DNA of 64,000 nt from positions 32,943,045 through 33,007,044 of the forward strand of contig OY282558.1 of the NCBI GenBank assembly GCA_958295665.1, written 5' to 3'. The stretch comes from Tipula vernalis. Taxonomy: Eukaryota > Arthropoda > Insecta > Diptera > Tipulidae. The notes under the pieces are model-generated. The model had not been told where the DNA came from and made no database searches. It worked only from the letters and a program-made list of their open reading frames with translations. Positions 37,519 through 49,266 of this stretch are shown here, one piece after another. The number at the start of each line of letters is the position of its first letter. Position 1 is the first letter of the stretch. Both the position numbers and the translations under genes were made by a program.

Positions 37519-38229
37519 ACCCATTGCAAATGCATGTTTATGAGGCAAACGAATTGATTTCTTCGTTTAATAGGACCGCCACCAAAATGTTTATGTTTAT
37601 CATAACGGCATCGTAAGTGGGATTATCATTAAGAATCAATTTCAAACAACGTATATATAATCATAACACAATGCGATATAATGGCCGAGGGGATTTATTC
37701 AAAATGGATAATGGATCAAATGTGGATGTAAGTCTACAATTAAATATTCAAACGTGAATGTATATCACCGGTACAAGATAATATCAAAACATATTCCCAT
37801 GACTGTTCTGTCCCATTTTCACCACTGACATGAAAATGGCCTATGCCCCAAATATATATGGTACTATATGCATATGTTAATGATAATGTTGATTATTGTT
37901 AAGTATAACAATGATAATGGTACATGCAGGTAATACTAATTAACAACACATAATTTTAATATTAAATCTCTAAACAGAAACGAAAATTTAAATTCTGGAA
38001 AATGAAGATTTAATTTCCTTATCCAGAATTTTGTGTTGAAATATTTTGGAAAGGGGAGAATTTACTGCTCCTTCTAGCAAGATATTCTGGAAAAAAGCCG
38101 GGTCATATTCTGGAAAAACTATAAAATTATTTGGGAAATGGAGGAATTTACAGCTATTTTAAGGTTATTTTATTTTCCGAGAAAGGAAATAACCAAGTCA
38201 CCTCCCGATTTACTATGTTCTAGAACTTT

Positions 38230-38700
38230 ACCTTAAAATCATTTTAGTAATTGTCAAATTTTAACAGTATCGGTTAAGAAATAGCCAAAATAACCATGAC
38301 CATCATCATCCATCATCATCATCATGATAACCACCACCATCATCTCAATCTCCATGATAATTACTACCACAACAATCATCACCACCATCATCAACTCAAT
38401 CCCCGTCTTCATCACAATGACCAAGATCATCATCAATACAATCACCATGAAAATTATCATCATAATCGGTTAAAAAATATCCCAGTTACAGAAAATTGTC
38501 TATATTCATAAACTTCATCCAAAAATCATTTAACAATCGCATTTCCATCGGTTCAAAAATTAGCCAAGTAACAAGCTAATTTGTCATCGTACCTGTCGAA
38601 TTTTATCATATTCGGTTAATTTATGGCCAAGTTATAGGCTAATTGGTCATATTCCAAAAATTTATCCAAAAATCATTTTAGATGCTGAGAATATTTTGGA
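38230..38700. repeat. Degenerate tandem repeat of about 65-80 bp
   Basis: Variants of a unit reading ccaaaaatcatttta ... tcggttaaaaattagccaag ... taatttgtcat recur near 38236, 38517, 38547, 38613 and 38665. The array is interrupted by a trinucleotide repeat at 38296-38463. Confidence 0.65.
38296..38463. repeat. Imperfect (CAT)n / (ATC)n microsatellite
   Basis: The tract is built from catcat, caccac and catgat units with interruptions. It creates a His-rich open frame on the plus strand and a Met/Val-rich one on the minus strand. Neither looks like a gene. Confidence 0.9.
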
Positions 38701-39114
38701 TTTTCAAACTTATAAAATTAATGCATTCATTACCTTCAGTTTTAAAAAAGAAAGAATAATTTTTTTCGAAATGTGGCATTTTTATTTAGTTCATATTATT
38801 GCTACATTTTAAATTATTACATTTTTTAGTTTTAAAAATTAGCACTTGAATAAATATCGAGCTATTTTCAAGTTGAAAATATTTCTACCATTTTAAATAT
38901 TGGCACTGTGTCACATACATATATTGTATGCTTTAACTAAATCATAGCCGCAATAGCCGCATGTTTTCCGTAACATGGAAAAAATTATTTAAGGGCAATA
39001 GTGGCTTTCCAATCGACCACCTTAAGTACTTATAAGTGCGAGAAATATGTCTCGGCTAAATGGTCGATTCTAACATACAAAATATTATGATATAAGCAAA
39101 ACATAAACCTCTAA

Positions 39115-39524
39115 AGTCGTGTTTTCCATGAGACCTGCACTAGAACTCGATAAATTTTAAATTCCTTTTATTCTATGTAAACTGAAAAAAAATCAAAATT
39201 CATAAAGTGCGAATGTGTAGTGCATTTAACATAAATACACATTTTAAGTTGTTACAACAATAAATAATTACAATTATAACTTATTTTTTAGTTACACTTG
39301 ATAAACCCATGAATTAATCGAGTGTAGTTGCGTGTAATGACGTCAGAAAGAAATAAGAAAATATTGATGAAATAACTGAAGGGGGAAATTTTTAATCTTA
39401 AAATCTGTATTTATGTCAAATACACTACATATTCGCGCTTTATGAAATTTTTTCTCGATTTACAAAGAATAAAAGTAGTTTAAAGTAATCGAGTTCTAGT
39501 GCAGTTCTCATGGAAAACACGGCT
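39115..39524. mobile_element. 410-bp Harbinger-type MITE with long inverted ends
   Basis: The left end agtcgtgttttccatgagac runs for more than 100 bp as the reverse complement of the right end (ctcatggaaaacacggct, ending at 39524). Shared blocks include gcactagaactcga, ccttttattct and cataaagtgcgaat. Both sides are bordered by TAA (39112-39114 and 39525-39527), a TWA target as used by PIF/Harbinger elements. It is non-coding. Confidence 0.88.
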
Positions 39525-40208
39525 TAAACCAAAAAATAATGCGATCGTGGTTTAATTTTATTGCTATAATTATTCAAAATTATAATCAAAGTTGTATTTA
39601 TTTTCACGGGCCGAAAATTTTTTTTTCAATAATAAACCAAAAATAATAGGAACAGCCATCCTCTTCAGCCTATCTCGGTGTAGTATACGTAGGTATTGCG
39701 AGCAACAAGTTGATTTGAAAAGTTTTAATGTGGCCGAGTAACATAATTTTTTGAATAGTTGAGTAATCGGAATATCTAAACGGAGCGGCCCACAAACTAC
39801 GTGTGGCCCATCACAGATTTAAACAATTAAATAACTTGGATTTTGTAATTTGACGGACTTATTAAATCGTTTGATACACACTTATTTCTAATTTATTATT
39901 TCTAAAATTTTTCTTCATAAAATTTGAAATGGTAGAAAGTTTTCGAAATTATTAAATTTATATCTTACCTACGATTTCAATCTAAATTGTTTTTTGAGGA
40001 AGACTCAGGATCTTATCTACACGAAAGACTACAGTTAATAAAGACATTGGTTTGTCTGTTGTTTAATCTGTTTGTTAAGATGGAACGAAATAATTCAATA
40101 AAATTGTTCGTAAAGTAAATAATGTACACAAAGTATATAAATATATTGGTCTTTGTATGTTTATACATATACGTACATTCTTACTAATTTTTAAAATTAT
40201 AACACTAA

Positions 40209-40461
40209 GGACGTGTTCGAAGTTTGTGATAATTATTCCACCTGTAATAATTATGAGTTTATTTTGTATGCAACCAAATTATCACAGCCACTACGTGTTG
40301 TAAATTTCACACTTCTGTAATAATATTCATAAATAAAAGCGCGCAATAACAATAATTAAGCCGTATTATGTTAATTTTTTTTAAAATATGGAAGAGAAAA
40401 TTATTTCACTCCTGTCAAAATTATTACAAAAACAAAATTATTACAAACTTCGAACACGTCC
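40209..40461. mobile_element. 253-bp Harbinger-type MITE
   Basis: The left end ggacgtgttcgaagtttgtg and the right end, whose complement reads ggacgtgttcgaagtttgta, are almost perfect inverted repeats that continue into ataatt. TAA flanks both sides (40206-40208 and 40462-40464). The interior is AT-rich and non-coding. Confidence 0.88.
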
Positions 40462-40857
40462 TAAGTTACAATCACAAATTAGAGCGTAGGGAAAGTTATA
40501 TTTAAATAAACTATGTAACATATAGTTCTCGTGTGTGAACAGAAATTTGAAAAGCCTAAAACCATTTGAATTGCTCATGCTGATGTTGATATACATTTTT
40601 GCATTATTGTTTACATTCGGTACAGACGGGTTGGCCATGACTTTCGAGTCAAACGGTTGTGTTTTTTTTCCTTTAATGTTGCAATTAACATTAAATTTCA
40701 ATTGTGTGAGTGAATTGTGAATTGTGTGAGAGTGCCTGATTGTGGATCGCTTCGTGTGTGGTTGTCAGGGGGATCAAAATTTAAGAGAACAACGTCACAA
40801 TATGTATGTTGATTTCACCAAACAAGGCGTGATTTAGACGAGAAATTAGGACTCCAG

Positions 40858-40920
40858 TTAGGGTTGCCAACTGGCCGGTTTTGAATCGGTCCGGCCGGTT
40901 TTCAATGAAATTCAGTTAAA
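40858..40920. other. Possible single end of a hAT-like element
   Basis: ttagggttgccaactggccg followed by two ccggttt-type blocks resembles hAT terminal sequence, including the CCGG-rich sub-terminal style seen at 8.95 kb. No matching second end was found, so this is weak. Confidence 0.25.
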
Positions 40921-41224
40921 TCATTCGTTAGTACTAGGATTCGGAAAAATATTCAGTTCAACGAAGCGCGAAGCAAAAATACTTTTATTTAATTTCACCA
41001 ATAACTTCTTGAAGAAGCTGGACAAATGCTAAACTAGCTAAATGTTTTGGAGATCCGTAATCAATTGATTAAAAAGTAATATTATCTGAGGGCCCGACAC
41101 ATTACTGTCACCTATCTGTTTGTGTTCATAAAATTTAAACATTACCTGCAAAAAACCAAGAACAATGGGAGATAGCCATATTAAAGATTCTAATACAACT
41201 CAACATAAAGCAGCAATATACAGA

Positions 41225-42000
41225 ATCCTAGAAAATTATCAAGTAGTTTCGAACAATCGAATCTGCAAAATTACAAAAAATATCGAAGAATTCCCACCAA
41301 CATCATCAAAGTTTTGAATTAACTGTGACATGTTACGAGTAACATCAACGAGCGGTTAATCTCAAAAATCTCAAAAATGTCGAATTATTTTCAATGTTAA
41401 TCTCGAAACTAACGAATAATCTCTATACATCAAGCAACCCAATTCGCCCGTTGAAATTCACAATATCCGGAATAATTCAAAATTATTCCAAGAAACTCGG
41501 ATAGTCTCAAATATTCTCAAAAAATGTTACCTATGTAAATCAATATCCTCCAAACTTAACTTTAAATAACTTGATGCTAAGCAGATCATTAATTCTGTAA
41601 CAAGAAGCAACTCCATCGCTTGCTAATTTCGAAGAATATCGTAAACATAAATAACCTCGAAAAATTCGAATAATGTGAGAATTCTAGAAAAATATCGTTA
41701 ATCACAAAAAATTTCGAATTTCCCGAAAAACTCGAATAAGTTCAGGATAAGCTTTAAACAATCAATAAAACACTAACAATCTGTAAAATAACTGGAAGAC
41801 GTCGCATAATCTCGATGCCAAAACACTTATAGTCAACCCCTGAAAACTAGGTTAACCAAGAATCTCGCTTGATCCAGTCCTAAACGCTTCTTATTTTAAT
41901 CGAATAGTCTCAACAAATTGATGATGCCTCCAAAAACTTAATTTCGCGACGTTGCAGCAGGAAGCAAACCAAAAAAAGATTTTTGATAAAAAAAAAACTG
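41225..42000. repeat. Degenerate minisatellite, tcgaataatctcgaaaa type (locus 2)
   Basis: Irregular copies of cgaataatctc, tctcaaaaat, ctcgaaaa and aaaattcgaataat fill the stretch. It ends with a tract aaaaaaagatttttgataaa near 41974-41993, which closely resembles the end of the locus at 52.3-52.7 kb. Confidence 0.65.
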
Positions 42001-44204
42001 AAATAAAATGAATCACCTTAATATAAATCAGCAAATTATGAGCCAGAAAAACCATAATTTGCAATTATTCTCCAATTACGTTTCTTGATACCTCTAAAGA
42101 TTGGTTTCAGGACTTGTAACTGTTGTGCTAATGTGTATATAGATTGCTTGATTATTATCTGCAATTATGCTCCGATCAGACGGAGACTCCGGGAGTGAAC
42201 TCGGGGCTCTACCGACTACGATGTGAGTTCCTTAAATTAAAACAAAATATTCCAAATAGTATGCAGAGTGTAACCAAATTTAGTTAAAGGATAAATCTTA
42301 CTCCATTTAAAAAGAAAAAATACAAATTTTTCATAAAACTGTTATCAGATGACTAAGCATAAATATTTCAAGAACACAACTACAAAAGATCAAATCAATG
42401 AAATGAGTGATCATATTTTTAATTAAAAAGCAAACAAAAATTTCGTTTGATTTGTTTCCATTTGGAATAACCTGCGCACAGTGGATAAATCATTAATTTG
42501 ATCTAATTGGTTTCTTTGTTGAATAAGAAAATTAGATGAAGTGTATAATGGTAAATTTAAGAACGTCATCATTTTCAATTCTAAATTTATTATGCATACA
42601 TATGTATACGGTTAATGTTTCGTTTTTTTTTTGTTTGTGCTTGGCAAGTGCACCTTTTAGACAACAGTAAGATCGTACCAGATTAGATGCTATCTAGTTG
42701 TATCTGTTTCAAAGTTATAAACAGAATAAATATAGGAACATACATGTTTGGACATATGTAGGTTCTGTATTTTTATATTTTTTTATTTTTTATTATTGGA
42801 TTACTGTTAAAAAAGAAAATGTTAAAGTAACAAATTTACTTTTTATGCCTTTGTCCAAATCATTACTAATGTTACGAGCTTCAAACCTCAAAGGTTCTTA
42901 CCAAGTAACAAATCTTTATGAATAAACAATTTTTTTTTTTTATAGATCGGACCCTAAGATAACGTATAATTGAACATTTTTCAAAAATCCCTTTTTAAAT
43001 TTATAGAAATCTTCTAAATGGACAATTGTTTATAAATTCAAAGAGCTTGCGCCAATTTGGAATTTATATTTGGTTCTTCAAATAATTCTTGTGGGTTAAA
43101 ATTCTTTAATATTTTATGTGTGAGGTAACAAGTTATCAGTGCAAGTTGACATACAAATTTCTGTTAATTGAAATATTTTTATTTTTTATTTTTTTGTTAA
43201 GTTACTTCTGCCTACCTACCTGGCTTTGTATCCATATAGTAACATCGATTAAAGTAATATCCATTCATGTTAGTTTTCATCTAAATTAGACCTACAACGT
43301 TCTAGTAAAATGTGTATGACTCATTCAAAATTGTTTGTTGTTTTCCAATAAATCTAATCACTTTCATTTGTATAAAATTAATTTTATATCAGAGATTAAA
43401 TGTTTGTTACCTTTTTGAAATGTGTTATCTGTTATAAGAAAATGGTGAGGAGTTTAAATGTATATTCCTGAAAAGATGTACGATACCACCAACGTTTTTT
43501 TTTTTTTACGGATCGAAGAGAAATGCTTTACATTATATTAAATAACTTAATTGATGTTTGTGATATCCATGACATTTATTAGCATTATCTTTGTATTGCG
43601 TTTCAATACTTTTATCAGGATTAAGTGACATTAGATTCTACGGGTAAAGGCGGCGAATTGATACTTTGAGAATGAGCCTTTAATTTCATTAAAATCACTT
43701 CCAAAGAATGAGTCACCCGTTTTTATTCAATTATTTGCAGAAAACAAACAAACAGGTCCCTCAAGTCAATAAAAGCCATATGCAGCTGCAATTGATTGAT
43801 TGATCAGAATGTAAGACCAAACCTAAGCTAGATAATCACGGATGAAACCAGACCCTCCGTACACCGTTTACATATAATAAGACCGAAGGATAGGAAAGGT
43901 ATTTTAATAATTATAGAAAGTGACTCCGTTCCATGTTTTTCGTAATTTTTTTTTAACGGGGAACCAACGAGAAAAAAAGTTAACGCAGTTTCTTCAAATG
44001 TGATGTTGAATTTGTTATAACACATGATCCGAAAAAAATCCTGTATTGACATAATAAATCGTTTACTCCATTCTATGAAACTGCCCGTTTTCGGGTCGGT
44101 TAATTTAGAATTTAGAACCAAAAGAGGTGACAACACCGGAAATGATTGAAAAATCCATGATATTTATTGAGGGACCGTAAAGTAAAAAGGGAGATTGTTC
44201 ATAT
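42001..44204. other. AT-rich stretch without recognised features
   Basis: No known domain was seen. An open frame on the minus strand at 43828-44136 (102 codons) contains no motif I recognise. T-runs occur near 42928 and 43497. Confidence 0.45.
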
Positions 44205-44750
44205 ATGAAAGAGCTATCGATGAAAAACGCAAACGAGTAACCTCTTCACAGCAGTATTTGGACCTGTTAAAGCATAATAAGGAGGACATTTTGCATCGAT
44301 TATTAACCGTTGATGAAACATTTATTCATCACTATACACAAAAGAGTCTTGACAACAATCTGTACAGTGGATGGAACCTGGCTGACTAAAGTGATAAAAA
44401 ATACAACAATCAGCTGGAAAGGGTATGGATACTATTTATTGGGGGCACATATGGAATATTGCTCATCGAATTTCTACTAAAAGGAAAAACAATCACGATC
44501 ACAAGCAATCAAGACAAAATGAACACATTAGGCGAGGAAAAAAATTGTCTTTCTTCAAGGCAATGCACACCCCCCCCCCAACCCCCCAAGTCAATAAGGT
44601 AATGGAAAAATTGCATCAATTATACTTCGAATTGCTTCCCCATCCATCATATCTTCTAGATTTGGCACCTAGCGACTATTTTCTGTTTCCAAACTTTAAA
44701 AGTTGCGGTTTCTTATCAAAACAGGAAACTTTTCAGCCCAAATAGTATCT
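44205..44750 (+). pseudogene. mariner transposase relic 3 (irritans-like)
   Basis: Two plus-strand frames give a mariner transposase of the kind with a VDETWIHHYTPE motif. The first has AIDEKRKRVTSSQQYLDLLK and then LLTVDETFIHHYTQKS, keeping the first catalytic Asp. The second has TISWKGMDTIYWGHIWNIAH, in which the FWD motif is altered. Then comes a region where the HQDNAPAH motif should be but instead has a proline-rich stretch encoded by a run of C near 44570-44587. It continues with VNKVMEKLHQLYFELLPHPS, LDLAPSDYFLFPNFKSCG and a stop. N- and C-terminal ends and terminal repeats were not found. It belongs to a different subfamily from the relics at 3.4 and 25 kb. Confidence 0.88.
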
Positions 44751-45299
44751 ACCAATATCACCGTAATAATGTATTTCGTAACTAAAGTTCTAGAACTAAA
44801 ATTATTGCGTTCTTGCCACATGATTTTATTTGACTCAAAAATTTGACTTTCTTCTAATCACGGTGAATTTTTATAGGAGTTAAAAAAACAAATTGTGGCT
44901 TGCATCTCTAGAACAAGAGCTTTCCAAAAGTACCATTTCTAAATCTATACTTCCAAAAGTGACCAATCCGGTGTATCTGTTATATCTGATACATACAATA
45001 TTTTTTAATATCCTTCGGTCCAACTGTTAATATGTTTCTTGAGAACATTGTTGGTGAGACGGCATATTTTGTGCTAAAACTAGGTGGCATCAGTGTGGGT
45101 TGGGATCTTTTCACCAATAATCCTTAAGACCTAATTAATGCTACTACAATTTGTTACGATGAACACACAGTTATAAACGCACTAATGACCATTGATAACA
45201 AACTATTGAAGCCCGTTTCATCACATTCTACAAAAAATACATCTTAACTTCGTGACCTTCGACTAATAATAATAAAATACACATTTAAATAAACAATAT

Positions 45300-45561
45300 A
45301 CAAATGGATGTCCCATAACATACGATATTCCACTATATGCTCCACGTCGAACTTCGACAAATGGATAATTTCCTGTGTTTAGCGATTTATTGTTGTAGAT
45401 TAATTATGAACAGGGTATCGAAACGTTTTAATACAAATTTCAATTGGTCGTTTTATTCACCAGATTTAAACCGAAATGATTTTTTCCTTAGGGGCTTTTT
45501 AAAAGATCGGCTTTACGTTGACAACCCAAGCGATTTGATTGATTTGAAATCAAAACTTTGA
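45300..45561 (+). pseudogene. Tc1/mariner-related (DDE) transposase C-terminal relic
   Basis: The plus-strand frame contains FNTNFNWSFYSPDLNRNDFF followed by LRGFLKDRLYVDNPSDLIDL. This matches the SPDLxPxDFFLWGxLKxxVYxxxP pattern of IS630/Tc1/mariner-related insect transposases. It keeps the Asp of the SPDL motif, while the usual Trp of FFLWG is Arg. The region before it (about 45060-45330) is too decayed to place the earlier catalytic residues. A sequence at about 45717-45740 (caagttttaaatggaacacc) looks like the terminal repeat of such an element, but no left partner was found. Confidence 0.65.
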
Positions 45562-46031
45562 AAACACGATTCGAAAAAATTAAATAAATTTCAACATATC
45601 TTCTTATCAGAGTTATCAATTCTATACCAAAAAGTTACAAAAAATGATTACTGTAAATATGTTGTTAAGCGTATGTAAGTCCTGTAGTAACCGTAGTTTT
45701 GACATACTAAAATTAGGTCAAGTTTTAAATGGAACACCTTATAAAATGTTGTCATGTTTAAAATTATGTTTCATACTGTGTGCCTCAATTAGCTAAACTA
45801 ACTAGACTAAAAAGTATCTTGAGCTACAGTTATTGTCTCAGTGACAACTGAAAAGTCAATTGCCGAGGTTATTTTGCAATGACTTCTCATGCATTATGAA
45901 TTAATTTTGTTCCAATTTCAGAGTTGAGCAAAACTCAAAAATAATATTTAAAAGGCCTTAAAATTGTACGAACATTTATGGCAATCATTTATTTTAGTTT
46001 AGTTTCATTTCTTTTATGGCACAGTTAATGA

Positions 46032-49000
46032 TGGTGCGCGATGAACGCTCGATGGAGATGGACGTGTTTTAGTCTGTCTCCGTAAGTGAAATTTGTTTTA
46101 AATTTTTATTTTTAAATTAAAATTAAAATGTGTTACTATATGTTATGTTGTATTATATGTATAGTGTAATAATAGTGTAGTATATTAGTGTAAAAGTGAA
46201 TGTATATATGTTTATAAATAGTTTTGATTGTGAGCGGTGTTTTGTTTTTGTGAGTGATAATAAAAATAAGTCAGTTTAGTGTAATGTTTATTTGGAGGAC
46301 TATTTTGTGTTTAATAACAAGGAAAACGTGAGCAAACGTGTTCAAAAAACGAAATTAACGGTACTCTCGGTTATCGTTATACAGGTATTTTATCATCACA
46401 CATATTGGAATACATACATACATGTGTGTGATGATGAATTGTGTAAAATTTTTATTTTTATTCATTAAATTAAAACCAACACTAATGTTCTAAGAATACA
46501 ACGGGGAATTATTATTGTATCAATTCGACAGTCGACACGACTCTGTGTTGCCTTTTCCTTTTTCGTATTGTTTTTATCAAATGAAAAAACGAAACCGCAC
46601 TACGGACAGCGATTGTCGATCGAATCTTGAATCGTAGTACATATAAAAAGATGATATGCCCTCATGCTTTTTACTGATGCTACAGCAGTAACGGTTTCTT
46701 CCGTTCATTAAGCTGTTGGTTGATTTTTATTTTATACATATTTTCACTGTTCGAGTACTGACTTCAGTGGAAAATTTTAATTATTTTTTATTTTAATTTA
46801 CTTTTCACTATTTATATATGCTTTAATAATTTTATGTAACTATGTTTAGTATCCTGCTACAGTTAATATTCCATTAACTTTCTCTTTTTTTTTTTCGTGA
46901 CACTAAGAACAGTTTGTGGTGGGTGATTTTGGCAAGAGTTCAATAACTAGTCTTATACTTCGAATTTCCTGTTCATATGATTATTATCATACGTACTTGT
47001 GCGCCTCACATTGAAGGAACCCGTTCATCTTTTATAACTGTTCTAACAATTTCGATGCGAAATTTCATTTCAATGCGCACGCACCTTGTAAAACGCTATG
47101 TAAAGTGGAAAATCGTTTCATACATTCTTCTGCTTTTTTTATGGCCAGTGTTGCCGCCAGATGAGTGAAACGTCTAATTGCGTGTCATTAAAAAAATTGA
47201 AGTCCTTTCCTCCACACCTTTAGCATAGGTGGGTAATTGATGAATTTGGGATAACGAATTATAGCGACAAAAGTTTCCCATATTTTTATAGAATCAGGAG
47301 TATTGCTAATATGAGCGCTCTACAAAGTTTTAATGTCGGAAGCAAATAATGTTTTTATTTCTTCCATTCAATGTTTTGACCTTTGTATAAATAACGTCTG
47401 CGCTTATGTTTTCTTTAATGCGTCGGTCGGAATCATAAAGCTAAATTATTTATTATTTTTGAGTAAAGTTTATTCTAAAAGCCACGGAGAATGGCCTAAG
47501 TCACGTAATCTCCTGTTAGGGTGTGGATGTACCAGGTTTCAGTTCTACAAAATGACTTGTAGTAGTTCAGGTTCGTGAATTATTAATTTAGGACTAAAAC
47601 AAAGAAAATTATACCGATTTTTCCAAATCTAGAGCAGCATTTGGTTAAAGCTTCGGTATTTCTATAACCGATAAAATGGAAATTTAAAAATGAAATATTT
47701 ATTTGAACCTGTAAAGATTATATGTACCTCATTAGATTCAATAAGCTCATCCCCAAATATCGGAACAAGGGGACAGATGGGATAAAATGGATTCAAAAAT
47801 TGTCCAACAAATTTGCTAGTATTAACCCAGATGTATCTGCTGATAAAATCGGTATAAGCTTTCAAAAGGTCATACCAATTTGAAGCCACGCACATGTAGG
47901 TAAAAGCTGCTCTGAAATTCCTCATTTGTTTATAACTTGATGTTCTGGTATAGATCTAAATCTACAATTTGTCGAGTAAAATTATTTCAATTGACTGATT
48001 ACGTTTAACAATTTATATAAATGTTCTAAACGTTTAATTATCAAGTTTAGCTAAATTTTCACGTTTTGTCGTATCACGTTGGTTAAACAATAAATGTTGT
48101 AAAACCAGCAATTAAATTACCTCATACATAACTTATATGAAAATTGGCATACATTCACAACACAGAAATCAATAAAATCAATTTGCTTCAGTTTGGCGTA
48201 CTCATTCAGAATTGTACTCTGAACCGAAATAATACGCCAAAGACTTGTAACAATTAAACGTATACTGATTCTGGTGATGCTTTTTGGCAATTTATTTCAA
48301 ACTATTAATGTAAGTAACATATCTAATTAGAAAATGTATAAATAACAAATAGTCTGTACTAATTAATATAATTTTATTTTATGTATAGTCAACATTATGT
48401 CGTGAGACATCTATTAGAACTAGTTGAAGTGTACTTATAGTTCAAAATTTTATTTCAGATGGGGTACGCTGGAGGAAGAAGAATTTAATATAATTGATCC
48501 TTAATGTAATTAATGCCTTAAGGCTTAGAATTGAATTAAGATTAATAAATGGTAATGTTATTTTTAGGGATAGGAACATCTTTACATTTGAATTTAGATT
48601 ATATTATATTTATTGCTGTTTTAATATTTCTCTTAATTGTTGAAAGCTAATACTTAAATATTTGAAATTATAGAGCGGTTGGACTAAGTGAGAGTAGAAA
48701 GAAATAACTACATAATTTGTTTTTTGGTTTCAGAAGAACATCGAAATATATTTTATCATCAATTTTATTAATCGGAAGTTTGGAGTATTATATAAATATA
48801 AATTCTAGTTTAAGATATTATTTCAGATCGATCAGGTTCCAACGTTTTATTATTAATATTTTAATTGTGTTGTCATAAAACACTAGCTATCGGCTTTATT
48901 AGGTGTCTGTAACCGGGCCGAGTCTGTCCTCACTAACATTCCTTTCCCATTCCTCGATTTTGTTATATATAAAAAGGTGTACGATGGCTGCCTGGCCAGG

Positions 49001-49241
49001 GGCGGATATCACACTATTAGACTTATGTGGTTATCGATGTGGCGCCTTTCTTTACGGGGTGAATATTGCTATGTTTGGCTTCATGAAAAGCTGTGTATGA
49101 TGGTACATATTTCCTTGGTGAGGGAGAGTTATGGTGTCGTATTGTAACATGGGTATAGTGGTGTGGTATTCGCATTTATAATACGGGAGACTTTCTTAAT
49201 GCTTGATCGTACATTGAAATCAATCAATCAATCAATCAAAA
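46032..49241 (+). mobile_element. Probable LINE insertion bounded by a 25-bp target duplication
   Basis: An identical 25-bp sequence (atttcttttatggcacagtt plus five bases) lies at 46007-46031 and 49242-49266. The segment between ends in a tail of atca/tcaa units (49217-49238), which points to a non-LTR retrotransposon in plus orientation. The last 350 bp (48860-49216) are GC-richer and look like a 3' untranslated region. No reverse transcriptase or endonuclease was recognised in the 3.2 kb, so the copy may be internally deleted, very decayed, or carry later AT-rich insertions. Open frames at 46977-47168, 47333-47578 and 47662-47925 (minus) show no family motif. Confidence 0.6.
46393..46434. 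repeat. Short hairpin
   Basis: tcatcacacatat and its near complement atgtgtgtgatga face each other across a short catacata-rich loop. The function is unknown; it is probably simple-sequence in origin. Confidence 0.5.
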
Positions 49242-49266
49242 ATTTCTTTTATGGCACAGTTAATGA

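Noticed and set aside
38254..38463. Met/Val-rich membrane-like protein on the minus strand
   Set aside because: Antisense of the same trinucleotide repeat.
38296..38511. His-rich protein gene
   Set aside because: It is produced by a CAT microsatellite; the other strand is also open for the same reason.
40858..40920. Complete hAT element
   Set aside because: Only one end-like sequence (tagggttgcc with CCGG blocks) is present; no second end or target repeat found.
42180..42235. tRNA or SINE promoter
   Set aside because: The GC-richer stretch does not form a cloverleaf and lacks convincing A and B boxes.
43828..44136. 102-codon minus-strand open frame next to the mariner relic
   Set aside because: No motif recognised, no partner exons; length is within chance for such DNA. 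It could be revisited with a homology search.
47662..47925. 87-codon minus-strand frame resembling a membrane or receptor fragment
   Set aside because: Only hydrophobic composition supports this; no family motif.
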